64,000 bases of DNA from Flavobacteriaceae bacterium. Lineage in GTDB: Bacteria; Bacteroidota; Bacteroidia; Flavobacteriales; Flavobacteriaceae. Location: contig JAHEHF010000004.1 of the NCBI GenBank assembly GCA_024644745.1, positions 20,269 through 84,268 of the forward strand. The letters are read 5' to 3'. This document shows, piece after piece, positions 9,428 to 16,681 of this stretch (its first letter is position 1; each line of letters starts with the position of its first letter). Below the pieces are notes generated by a model. That model was given only the letters and a program-made list of their open reading frames with translations. It was not told where the DNA came from and did no database searches. The translations under genes and the position numbers were made by a program.

Positions 9428-9985
9428 ATGACAACTTTAAAACCGACAAAAGGGAAATTGCTGATAGCAGAACCTTCTATTTTAAGCGACAGCTCCTTTA
9501 ACAGGTCAGTTGTTTTACTGACCGAACATAATGACCTCGGCTCGGTTGGTTTTATTTTTAACAAGCCATCTCCTTATACCATAAATGACCTCATTCCTGA
9601 TATTGAGTCTTCACTCAATGTATATATCGGCGGACCGGTTTCTGAAGACAATCTGTATTTTGTTCACAAAGTGCCTGAATTGATACCTGATAGTATCGAA
9701 ATTGGCAATGGCATTTATTGGGGTGGTGATTTTGAGACCATTCAGGATCTCCTGAAAGAAGACATTCTTTCAAAACATGACATCAGGTTCTTTTTGGGAT
9801 ATTCAGGTTGGAGTGAACAACAACTCGAAGAAGAACTTCAGACAACTTCTTGGCTGATTGTGGAAAACAATTTTAAGAATCTGTTTAAAATCAATCACAA
9901 CAGCTTCTGGAAAGATGAATTGATCAAATTTGGAGGCATCTATCAATTATGGGCCAACGCTCCTATCGACCCGAGCCTGAATTAA
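9428..9985 (+). CDS. YqgE/AlgH family protein
   Basis: 185-residue protein of the YqgE/AlgH (DUF179) family, named for an alginate regulator but biochemically undefined. KGKLLIAEPSILSDSSFNRSVVLL and GSVGFIFNKPS are the family's N-terminal signatures. VYIGGPVSEDNLYFVH and FFLGYSGWSEQQLEEEL follow in the usual order. It is transcribed alone and converges on the aminotransferase gene two bases downstream. Confidence 0.92.
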   Translation: MTTLKPTKGKLLIAEPSILSDSSFNRSVVLLTEHNDLGSVGFIFNKPSPYTINDLIPDIESSLNVYIGGPVSEDNLYFVHKVPELIPDSIEIGNGIYWGGDFETIQDLLKEDILSKHDIRFFLGYSGWSEQQLEEELQTTSWLIVENNFKNLFKINHNSFWKDELIKFGGIYQLWANAPIDPSLN

Positions 9986-9987
9986 TT

Positions 9988-10815
9988 TTATTTTTTAATG
10001 TCACTGTGGAAAAAGGATTCAATCTCTTTCGTTTTTTCTTGTGAAAATCTTTTTTTCCTGTATTGATCCACAGGTTGGATTTCGTTGATCGAATTGGTCA
10101 AGAAGATTTCATCCGCTTTCAACAGATCAAAAGGGGAAACAGCAAGCTCAAGAACTTTCAGGTCATCTCTTTTTTGAAGCCCTTCAATAAGTTTTTTCCT
10201 TACAATTCCGTTGATGCAGCCAGAGTCAAGTGGCGGAGTTATCACTTGATTTCCACGGATAAGAAATATATTGGAGTTTATGGCCTCTACAACCTCCTTT
10301 TTTTCATTGATCAAAATACAATTTTGATATGCATTCTCTGTGGCATAAACACTTGCAAGCACATTGATGATCCTGTTATTTGTCTTGATGGTTGACAGCA
10401 AACCCGAAGCCACGGGAAAATCTTTGTACAATTCGATTTCATAGTTTTCATGCCTTGGTATTTCTATTGGGGCAACCTCGATCAAAAAATCAGATTCATT
10501 GGTCTGTGGGGCATAATAGCCCCCATCTGCTCTGTATACGCTGACCCTGACTCTTGCATTTTTATTTTCACGACTCTCTTCTAGGGTTTTTCTGATCTGT
10601 GCCTCATAATATTCCAAAGTAAAATTCAAGGGAATTTTCATTCTGAGCATCCGCATAGAAGACATGAGTCTGAAATAATGATCCTCGACAAAATACAAGA
10701 GGCCATTTTCCCATTTAAGGGTGTCAAAAACACTGTCTCCGTATTTGAAAGCTCTGTTCTTCAGGCCCAGATTAAAAGCTTTATCAGCAATCAGTCTCCC
10801 GTTAAAATTGATCAT
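9988..10815 (-). CDS. Aminotransferase class IV (PabC/IlvE-like)
   Basis: PLP-dependent class IV fold enzyme of 275 residues. YGDSVFDTLKWENG at the N-terminus, a Lys in LLSTIKTNNRIINVLA (probable PLP Schiff-base residue) and NSNIFLIRGNQVITPPLDSGC are family features. I cannot separate 4-amino-4-deoxychorismate lyase (folate) from a branched-chain or D-amino-acid aminotransferase by eye. The gene lies between convergent algH and the START-like gene, an arrangement common in flavobacteria, and a terminator lies just upstream. Confidence 0.85.
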   Translation of the reverse strand: MINFNGRLIADKAFNLGLKNRAFKYGDSVFDTLKWENGLLYFVEDHYFRLMSSMRMLRMKIPLNFTLEYYEAQIRKTLEESRENKNARVRVSVYRADGGYYAPQTNESDFLIEVAPIEIPRHENYEIELYKDFPVASGLLSTIKTNNRIINVLASVYATENAYQNCILINEKKEVVEAINSNIFLIRGNQVITPPLDSGCINGIVRKKLIEGLQKRDDLKVLELAVSPFDLLKADEIFLTNSINEIQPVDQYRKKRFSQEKTKEIESFFHSDIKK

Positions 10816-10848
10816 TTTTTTTCTATTTTTAGCTTGATTGACAAAAAT

Positions 10849-10880
10849 AAAAAAAGCCTTGACAGATCAAGGCTTTTTTT
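10849..10880 (-). terminator. Bidirectional hairpin terminator after the START-like gene
   Basis: Perfect inverted repeat AAAAGCCTTGA / TCAAGGCTTTT around a CAGA loop, with a T-run on both strands. On the minus strand it lies 18 bases after the START-like gene and would separate it from the aminotransferase gene. Confidence 0.85.
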
Positions 10881-10897
10881 AAAAATATAAGGTGCTG

Positions 10898-11281
10898 TTA
10901 TCCTCCGATAACATGTTTGAGTTCAGCGATTTGATTTTCCCAAAACATTTTGGATTCTTCAACCTCATCCTCATCGGCAAAATCCACAACCAAAAGAGAA
11001 ACATCTTTGGTCAGGTCATCCACTTCTATTCTGAATTCAAAATAGGTATCTTCATCATCATCCTCGTCCCATTTGAACTTTATAAACAAATCTGTTTTTT
11101 GAGCAATTCTAGTCGCAACCTCTTCCGAATCATTCCACATAAATGTATATTGCTTTCCTCTTGAATTTACATTATCCGCGAACCACTCTCCCAAAGAATC
11201 AGGAGTTGATATATATTGAAACAAAAAAGCAGGAGATGCGTGAATTGGAAATTCCAGATCTATTCTAACTTTCTTTGACAT
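10898..11281 (-). CDS. START-like domain protein
   Basis: 127-residue cytoplasmic protein of the SRPBCC/START-like fold. IDLEFPIHASPAFLFQYISTP followed by LGEWFADNVNSRG is the typical opening of AHSA1/START-like proteins. The middle is strongly acidic (KWDEDDDEDTYFEF) and the C-terminal helix is amphipathic. Ligand and role are unknown. It is probably a single-gene unit closed by the hairpin at 10849-10880. Confidence 0.85.
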   Translation of the reverse strand: MSKKVRIDLEFPIHASPAFLFQYISTPDSLGEWFADNVNSRGKQYTFMWNDSEEVATRIAQKTDLFIKFKWDEDDDEDTYFEFRIEVDDLTKDVSLLVVDFADEDEVEESKMFWENQIAELKHVIGG

Positions 11282-11363
11282 GCTTTTTTTTTAATGAAGG
11301 CAATATATAGAATATCTATTTCTAAAAAAAATATTTTTTATTTAAATATTTTAGACCTCTTTA

Positions 11364-11394
11364 CTTGTCCTGAATGAATTTGTTTTTATATTTG
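11364..11394 (+). promoter_or_regulatory. Promoter of tRNA-Met
   Basis: CTTG at 11364-11367, then 19 bases, then a perfect TATATTTG at 11387-11394. Predicted transcription start is near 11400, about 40 bases before the mature tRNA. Confidence 0.7.
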
Positions 11395-11441
11395 CAAACT
11401 CAAAATTTGGAAAGCTGCAACAGCTTTTTAAAAATGGTGAT

Positions 11442-11515
11442 GGCGAGGTAGCTCAGATGGTTAGAGCGTCGGATTCATAACCCGGAGGTCGGCAGTTCGA
11501 TTCTGCTCCTCGCTA
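11442..11515 (+). tRNA. tRNA-Met (anticodon CAT)
   Basis: Cloverleaf: acceptor GGCGAGG/CCTCGCT, D-arm GCTC/GAGC, anticodon loop TTCATAA, T-arm GGCAG/CTGCT around TTCGATT. The anticodon is CAT. The 3' CCA is not encoded (ACAGAA follows). The anticodon stem lacks the three G-C pairs of initiator tRNA, so elongator Met is most likely; a tRNA-Ile2 read by lysidine modification cannot be excluded. Wobble pairs occur at 1-72 and 49-65, and an A-C mismatch sits at the base of the anticodon loop. Confidence 0.93.
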
Positions 11516-11526
11516 CAGAATAATAG

Positions 11527-11559
11527 AAAAAACCGTAACGCAAGTGAACGGTTTTTTTT
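11527..11559 (+). terminator. Terminator after tRNA-Met
   Basis: AAAAAACCGT / ACGGTTTTTT stem with an 11-base loop and T-run, starting 12 bases after the tRNA. Confidence 0.85.
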
Positions 11560-11586
11560 ATACTTTTTTTGGATCAATACCAGATC

Positions 11587-12591
11587 TTATTCAAAAGGCT
11601 TTTTCTTTTTAAAAATTTTTCCAATTTGATACCCTACCGCAATTTTTGACTTTGTCACACTCAAAAACACGTCATTTCCAAAATTAAGGCTGCTAAAATA
11701 CCAATCTGTACCAAAAGTAAAATGAACATAGAATTTTTTCCTGTTATAACCCAGGGAAGCAAAAAAATCAGTTTTGAGTAGCAGTGGGTTGGAAGGGCTG
11801 TAATTGTCATTTTCAGTCTTGACATATTTATATTCATATCCAATTCCCGGCGCTACCAATACCGTAGCGAAAAAATTTGCAGGCAAGGCGAAATAGGCAT
11901 TGAATCCTGCCAGCACGCCAGCTCCAATACCAGAATAATCGTATATCTCGGCCTGGTCATTGAAATATTCCCGATCAGGAACCGGTATGATCGAAGCATC
12001 AGCTTCCATCTGCCTCATTAGAAAAAAACCTCCCAAACCATAAGAAACAAAAGACTTTTGCTGATCAGGCAAACCAGATTTCATACCGCGAACGGTAATT
12101 GTGCTTTTACTAAGAACACGCAAATATTCAAGTCCTAAGGAGAACATCCTGATATCATCTCTAAAATTCTCGTCTGAATTCTGGCGACTGGAAACTTCAT
12201 AGCCATTTACATTTTCCAGGGTAAAACCAAACAAGTTCCTATTTAAAATGATCGCTCCTTCCGCAGCAAATTTTGTGGTATGCTCTTCCTCTTCTCCTGT
12301 CTTAAGGTTAATGATGACATCGATGACCATCTTTTGATTGGCAATTCCGAAACCGACTCCAAAAGGGTTATTAGGCATGTAAAGCAATTTACCACTTTCA
12401 TTCTTGAGCCTGAATTGTTGCTGTTTGAAATTGGTGACCAATCTGACGGACCAATCTAAATTCTCACTGAAAACAAGAGAGTCTATCACCTGGGAAGGCT
12501 TGAGGATCGTATCTTTTACAATAAAATTATTCCCATAAGAACAAATCGAAAATGTAAGCAGTAATGCAAGAATAATGATATGTTCTTTCAA
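11587..12591 (-). CDS. DUF4421 family outer-membrane-like protein
   Basis: Exported protein of about 334 residues. It has a signal peptide (ILALLLTFSICSYG), the YMPNNPFGVGFGIANQKMVID block that marks DUF4421, and alternating hydrophobic strands to the C-terminus, suggesting a beta-barrel. Function is unknown. The start codon appears to be TTG: no ATG lies between the in-frame upstream stop and the signal peptide. It converges on the tRNA unit and stands apart from the GNAT gene. Confidence 0.8.
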   Translation of the reverse strand: MKEHIIILALLLTFSICSYGNNFIVKDTILKPSQVIDSLVFSENLDWSVRLVTNFKQQQFRLKNESGKLLYMPNNPFGVGFGIANQKMVIDVIINLKTGEEEEHTTKFAAEGAIILNRNLFGFTLENVNGYEVSSRQNSDENFRDDIRMFSLGLEYLRVLSKSTITVRGMKSGLPDQQKSFVSYGLGGFFLMRQMEADASIIPVPDREYFNDQAEIYDYSGIGAGVLAGFNAYFALPANFFATVLVAPGIGYEYKYVKTENDNYSPSNPLLLKTDFFASLGYNRKKFYVHFTFGTDWYFSSLNFGNDVFLSVTKSKIAVGYQIGKIFKKKKPFE

Positions 12592-12682
12592 AATATAAAA
12601 TTTGAATTAATGAATCCTTACATAAAAATAAAAAAAGAAATCTTATAAAGACGTGATTTTGGAATTCATCTGCAGGCAGCGA

Positions 12683-13117
12683 CTATTTCAATACCTTAAA
12701 CATTTTAAAATGAGCTCCCACCTGTGGTACTTCAAATTGTTTTCCCATCACCTGATAACCCAGTTTTTCGTAAAATTCGACGGCGGTAATACGGGCATTG
12801 CACCAGATGATGTCGATTCCTTTACCTGAAAGAATCAGCTCTGCCCTCTCAAGGAGGAGTTTACCAAAACCCTTCCCCTGGCTTTCTTCTCTGGCCGCCA
12901 TGCCACGCAATTGGTACTGCGAGCCGGAAAGTCCTTCGAAAGAAGCCTTCATAAAACTTCCAATACAAACAAGTTCCTCTTCCGCAAAAACTCCCAGATG
13001 CAAGGTCTCCGGGTCCAGATCCCCATGCATGACATGGCTCAGGCTCATGTTTTTTCTCAAGATGTTTTTTCTAATTGGATAGGTATCCTCAGCACTTATT
13101 TCTTCAATTCGGATCAT
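12683..13117 (-). CDS. GNAT family N-acetyltransferase
   Basis: 144-residue acetyltransferase. The acetyl-CoA-binding motif appears as LRGMAAREESQGKGFGKLLLERAE at about residues 70-93, preceded by a beta-strand region (LHLGVFAEEELVCIGSF) and followed by YEKLGYQVMGKQFEVPQVGAHFKM. Substrate unknown. About 50 bases separate it from the methyltransferase gene upstream, so the two may be co-transcribed. Confidence 0.9.
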   Translation of the reverse strand: MIRIEEISAEDTYPIRKNILRKNMSLSHVMHGDLDPETLHLGVFAEEELVCIGSFMKASFEGLSGSQYQLRGMAAREESQGKGFGKLLLERAELILSGKGIDIIWCNARITAVEFYEKLGYQVMGKQFEVPQVGAHFKMFKVLK

Positions 13118-13168
13118 TCGTTTCCTTCTAAGGTAAAGTTCAGTTTCTCTAGGTAACAGTGCAGTATG

Positions 13169-14329
13169 TCAATCCATTTTATTCCTTTTCCTGCTTCCTG
13201 AATACATTTCATATTTCACGAACCTGCATTCTAGTTTACCATTGTATACTTTTATTTTTCTAGAGGTTCTTAAGCCGACATTCTTTAAACCCTGCTCAAA
13301 ATCAGAGGTGATCAACCATGCCGAAGTATCTGTGTATTCCTGCTTCAGGGTATCTCCTATTTTACCGTAAAAAACAGGCACATCCACTTCCAGTCGTTCC
13401 CCATAGGGCGGATTGAATAGTACAATGACTTTACCCTCAACCGGATTTTTCTCCTTAAAGAAGTTTTTCCGTTCAATTTTAATAAATTCTTCAAGGGAAG
13501 CATTCATTATATTGTTTTGAGCCTTTCTCACGGCAGACGGAGCCTTATCAAAGCCTATAATGCTTTTATCTGCGTTACGGATTTTTTTCAACAGGGAGTC
13601 ATGGATCACCTTAAAGAGCTCCTCGTCAAAATTCTTCCATTTTTCAAACCCGAACTCAGGACGGTTGATATTGGCTGGAATATTATTGGCAATCATGGCT
13701 GCCTCAATCAAAATGGTTCCGCTTCCGCACATGGGGTCAACAAAATGCTGTGTGCCGTCGTACCCGGTTAAAAGTACCAGACCCGCTGCCAGAACTTCAT
13801 TGATGGGAGCGATATTGGTATCACTTCGATATCCTCTTTTGTGCAAGGATTCTCCTGAACTGTCCAAGGATATGGTGCATACATTATTCTGTATGTGAAC
13901 ATCGAACTGAACATCAGGATGTTTTAGATCAATGCTAGGGCGCTTATGGTACTTTTGCCTGAAATAATCAACAATGGCATCCTTGCTTTTCAAGGAAACA
14001 TAATGTGAATTCGAGAAAATGGGCGAATGGACGGAAGAATGGATCGCCAGGGTGGATTCAGGGTCTAAATAATCTTCCCAGGTAAACTTTGATAAGTTTC
14101 TGTACAAATCATCCTCGCTGTTCAACATAAAGGTATGGATGGGTACAAGGATCCTAATGGCCGTGCGCAAGGCTAAATTTGCCTTGTACATAAAACCGAT
14201 GTCCCCTTTGAATTTAACATGACGCACCCCTTCCTTGACATTCTGAGCTCCAAGATTCCTCAATTCTCGCGCCAGCACATTTTCAAAGCCAAAAAGTGAT
14301 TTGGCAAGCATTTCAAAATTTTCTTCCAT
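13169..14329 (-). CDS. THUMP-domain 23S rRNA methyltransferase (RlmL/TrmN-like)
   Basis: SAM-dependent RNA N2-guanine methyltransferase type. An N-terminal ferredoxin-like/THUMP region (LAKSLFGFENVLARELRNLG and on, residues 1-150) precedes the UPF0020 catalytic domain. That domain has DPMCGSGTILIEAAMIANNI as SAM motif and FNPPYGERL as catalytic NPPY motif. The ORF-track start at 14413 adds 28 residues of unlikely sequence. The ATG at 14329 gives MEENFEMLAKSLFGFENVLA, which matches family N-termini. It diverges from the methyltransferase gene at 14437. Confidence 0.9.
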   Translation of the reverse strand: MEENFEMLAKSLFGFENVLARELRNLGAQNVKEGVRHVKFKGDIGFMYKANLALRTAIRILVPIHTFMLNSEDDLYRNLSKFTWEDYLDPESTLAIHSSVHSPIFSNSHYVSLKSKDAIVDYFRQKYHKRPSIDLKHPDVQFDVHIQNNVCTISLDSSGESLHKRGYRSDTNIAPINEVLAAGLVLLTGYDGTQHFVDPMCGSGTILIEAAMIANNIPANINRPEFGFEKWKNFDEELFKVIHDSLLKKIRNADKSIIGFDKAPSAVRKAQNNIMNASLEEFIKIERKNFFKEKNPVEGKVIVLFNPPYGERLEVDVPVFYGKIGDTLKQEYTDTSAWLITSDFEQGLKNVGLRTSRKIKVYNGKLECRFVKYEMYSGSRKRNKMD

Positions 14330-14412
14330 AAGGCAAAAATAAGCTAAAGATTTAAGCTGATGCATAATTCTCACAAAAACTGAAAGTTTGATCTCCAATA
14401 CATATAATTTCA

Positions 14413-14420
14413 TACTTTTG
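14413..14420 (+). promoter_or_regulatory. -7 box for the methyltransferase/ZIP pair
   Basis: TACTTTTG matches TAnnTTTG, with TTTG at 14387-14390 as a possible -33 element (22-base spacing). Its position favours the ATG at 14437 over the upstream TTG in the ORF track. Confidence 0.55.
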
Positions 14421-14436
14421 TTTGATTTTGAAAACT

Positions 14437-15165
14437 ATGCAAGAAGAAAAAGAATGGTTCAAAAACTGGTTCAACACTCCCTTTTATCATGTGCTTTATG
14501 ATTACAGGAATGATGAGGAGGCAGAATTCTTTATGAAAAACCTGGTCGGGTTTTTACAGCTGAAAAAAGGGGATCGCATTTTGGATTTGCCCTGTGGCAA
14601 AGGAAGACATGCCGTCTTTTTGAATGCAGAGGGCTTTAAAACAACAGGAGCCGATATATCGGAAAACAGCATTGAATATGCAAAAAGATTCGAAAATGCA
14701 GAGCTGAAGTTTACCATTCACGATATGCGCGACCCCCTGAGCCATAAATACAACGCCATCTTCAACCTGTTTACAAGTTTTGGCTATTTTAATGAGGAAA
14801 GTACCAATATCAGGATTTTAAAGAATTTTAAAAACGCCCTTTTACCGGGAGGACACATTGCGGTTGATTTTTTAAATCTGAAGAAAGTGATCAAGGACCT
14901 GGAACCCTACCAGCATTTTACAAAAAAAGGAATTGAGTTTACAATTAGGAAAAAGGTATCAGAAAAATTTATCACAAAAGAAATTGAGGTCAACTTTGAA
15001 AACAGATCGAGAAAATATGTAGAAAGGGTGCAGGCTCTTGATCTGAACAAAATGGAGAAATTTACCCAATTGGCCGGACTGGAAATAAAGCACGTATTTG
15101 GTGATTATGCTTTAAAGAAATATGACGAACATCATTCTGAACGATTAATAATGATCATACAATGA
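14437..15165 (+). CDS. Class I SAM-dependent methyltransferase
   Basis: About 242 residues. SAM motif I is ILDLPCGKGRHAVFLNAEGF at about residue 45, followed by GADISENSIEYAK (motif II) and FNLFTSFGYF as the post-I catalytic region. It resembles small-molecule methyltransferases; the substrate is unknown. The ATG at 14437 fits both the protein start (MQEEKEWFKNWF) and the promoter box. The stop overlaps the ZIP gene start (ATGA), so the two genes are translationally coupled. Confidence 0.88.
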   Translation: MQEEKEWFKNWFNTPFYHVLYDYRNDEEAEFFMKNLVGFLQLKKGDRILDLPCGKGRHAVFLNAEGFKTTGADISENSIEYAKRFENAELKFTIHDMRDPLSHKYNAIFNLFTSFGYFNEESTNIRILKNFKNALLPGGHIAVDFLNLKKVIKDLEPYQHFTKKGIEFTIRKKVSEKFITKEIEVNFENRSRKYVERVQALDLNKMEKFTQLAGLEIKHVFGDYALKKYDEHHSERLIMIIQ

Positions 15166-15836
15166 TTTACCTGGCACTTATTATACCGGTAATTGCGGGC
15201 TTTGGACTTGTTCAGCTGCTCAGGCCCAATTCAAAACATCTGCAACTCTTTTTATCATTCAGCGGAGCCTATTTGTTGTCTGTCACGGTTATGCATCTCA
15301 TTCCCGAAGTATTTGAGGAGGCGCACAAGAACATCGGTGTGTTTATTCTTATTGGGATCGTTCTGCAGACAGGCTTGGAATATTTATCGAAAGGAGCGGA
15401 ACATGGGCATTTGCACTCACATGATTTTCAGGAAAAGATTCCCTGGCTGCTCTTATCAAGTTTATGGCTGCACGCATTTTTAGAGGGAATGCCTCTTGGT
15501 TTAGGAGACAACCCCAATCTCTTGTATGCGGTTGTCATCCACAAACTACCCATTGCCATTATACTGGCCATGTTCCTGAAACGGTCCTCATTGTCAAAGG
15601 CTTATGTTTTGCTATTCTTATTGCTGTTCGCGTTTATGAGTCCTTTGGGTAGCTGGGTGGCAGGTAATTTCCCAATGATTCATGCCTATGAAAATTATAT
15701 AAATGCCATCATTATTGGCGTATTTCTACACATATCAACAGCAATTCTATTCGAGACCTCTGAAAATCATAGCTTTAACCTTCAAAAGTTCATAGCCATT
15801 TTGATAGGTTTCGGGGTTGCTTTTATAAGCTTATAA
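15162..15836 (+). CDS. ZIP family metal transporter
   Basis: Inner-membrane transporter of 224 residues with about seven or eight hydrophobic segments, expected to import zinc or another divalent metal. Likely metal residues lie in MHLIPEVFEEAH, LHAFLEGMPLGLG (TM4) and VIHKLPIAIILA (TM5), the ZIP core. A His-rich cytosolic loop (AEHGHLHSHDF) sits between early helices. It overlaps the upstream methyltransferase by four bases and converges with ppk2. Confidence 0.9.
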   Translation: MIYLALIIPVIAGFGLVQLLRPNSKHLQLFLSFSGAYLLSVTVMHLIPEVFEEAHKNIGVFILIGIVLQTGLEYLSKGAEHGHLHSHDFQEKIPWLLLSSLWLHAFLEGMPLGLGDNPNLLYAVVIHKLPIAIILAMFLKRSSLSKAYVLLFLLLFAFMSPLGSWVAGNFPMIHAYENYINAIIIGVFLHISTAILFETSENHSFNLQKFIAILIGFGVAFISL

Positions 15837-15839
15837 GCA

Positions 15840-16661
15840 TCAGTATTTTTCAGGAACAAAGGTCTGGTTCGCAAAGGGGGTTCTGACATAGCCCTTGTCT
15901 TCTTTTCTTGGGGGCAGCACAATTTTTTCACCTTCTATCTCCTCGTATTTAATTTTGCTCAACAAATGATCGATGCAATTTAATCTTGCTCTTTTTTTAT
16001 TGTCAGCGGCAACAACATACCATGGAGACTGTTTTGTGTCGGTGTATTTAAACATTTCATCCTTTGCTCTGCTGTATTCCAGCCAGTGCTCTCTTGATTT
16101 TAGATCCATCGGGCTGAGCTTCCACCCTTTCATGGGGTCATTGATCCGTGCCCTGAACCTTCTTTCCTGCTCTTCATCGGAAACAGAGAACCAATATTTC
16201 AGGAGAATGATCCCTGATCTGATCAGCATCCTTTCAAACTCAGGACAAGAACGCATAAATTCGTTATATTCATCCTGGGTACAGAAACCCATCACATGCT
16301 CCACCCCTGCCCGGTTATACCAACTTCGGTCAAACAGGATCATTTCACCCGCACTGGGTAAATGCTGGACATATCGTTGAAAATACCATTGGGATTTTTC
16401 TTTACTGGAAGGTGTTCCAAGCGCGACAATTTTACAAACCCTCGGGTTGAGACTCTGTGAGATCCTTTTGATGACCCCACCTTTCCCAGCTGCGTCCCTT
16501 CCTTCAAAAATAACGACAACTTTCAGTCCTTTGTACTGGATCCAGTCCTGTAATTTTACGAGCTCAATCTGTAATTTTTCAAGTTCCTTAAGATAGAACT
16601 TTTCATTGATCCTTTTTTTATCTCTCTTTTCCGGTTCAACCTTTTTCTTGTTTTTATCCAT
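15840..16661 (-). CDS. ppk2: Polyphosphate kinase 2
   Basis: PPK2 enzymes move phosphate between polyphosphate and nucleotides. Walker A is FEGRDAAGKGGVIKRI and Walker B is FDRSWYNRAGVEHVMGF. The lid region EEQERRFRARINDPMKGWKLSPMD is diagnostic. It is a single-domain form of 273 residues, with a lysine-rich N-terminal tail (KKKVEPEKRDKKRINEK). The direction preference (GDP/ADP/AMP) cannot be read safely from the sequence. It follows recQ by 20 bases on the same strand and is probably co-transcribed with it. Confidence 0.94.
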   Translation of the reverse strand: MDKNKKKVEPEKRDKKRINEKFYLKELEKLQIELVKLQDWIQYKGLKVVVIFEGRDAAGKGGVIKRISQSLNPRVCKIVALGTPSSKEKSQWYFQRYVQHLPSAGEMILFDRSWYNRAGVEHVMGFCTQDEYNEFMRSCPEFERMLIRSGIILLKYWFSVSDEEQERRFRARINDPMKGWKLSPMDLKSREHWLEYSRAKDEMFKYTDTKQSPWYVVAADNKKRARLNCIDHLLSKIKYEEIEGEKIVLPPRKEDKGYVRTPFANQTFVPEKY

Positions 16662-16681
16662 AAAATTTTTTCAGCGCAATT

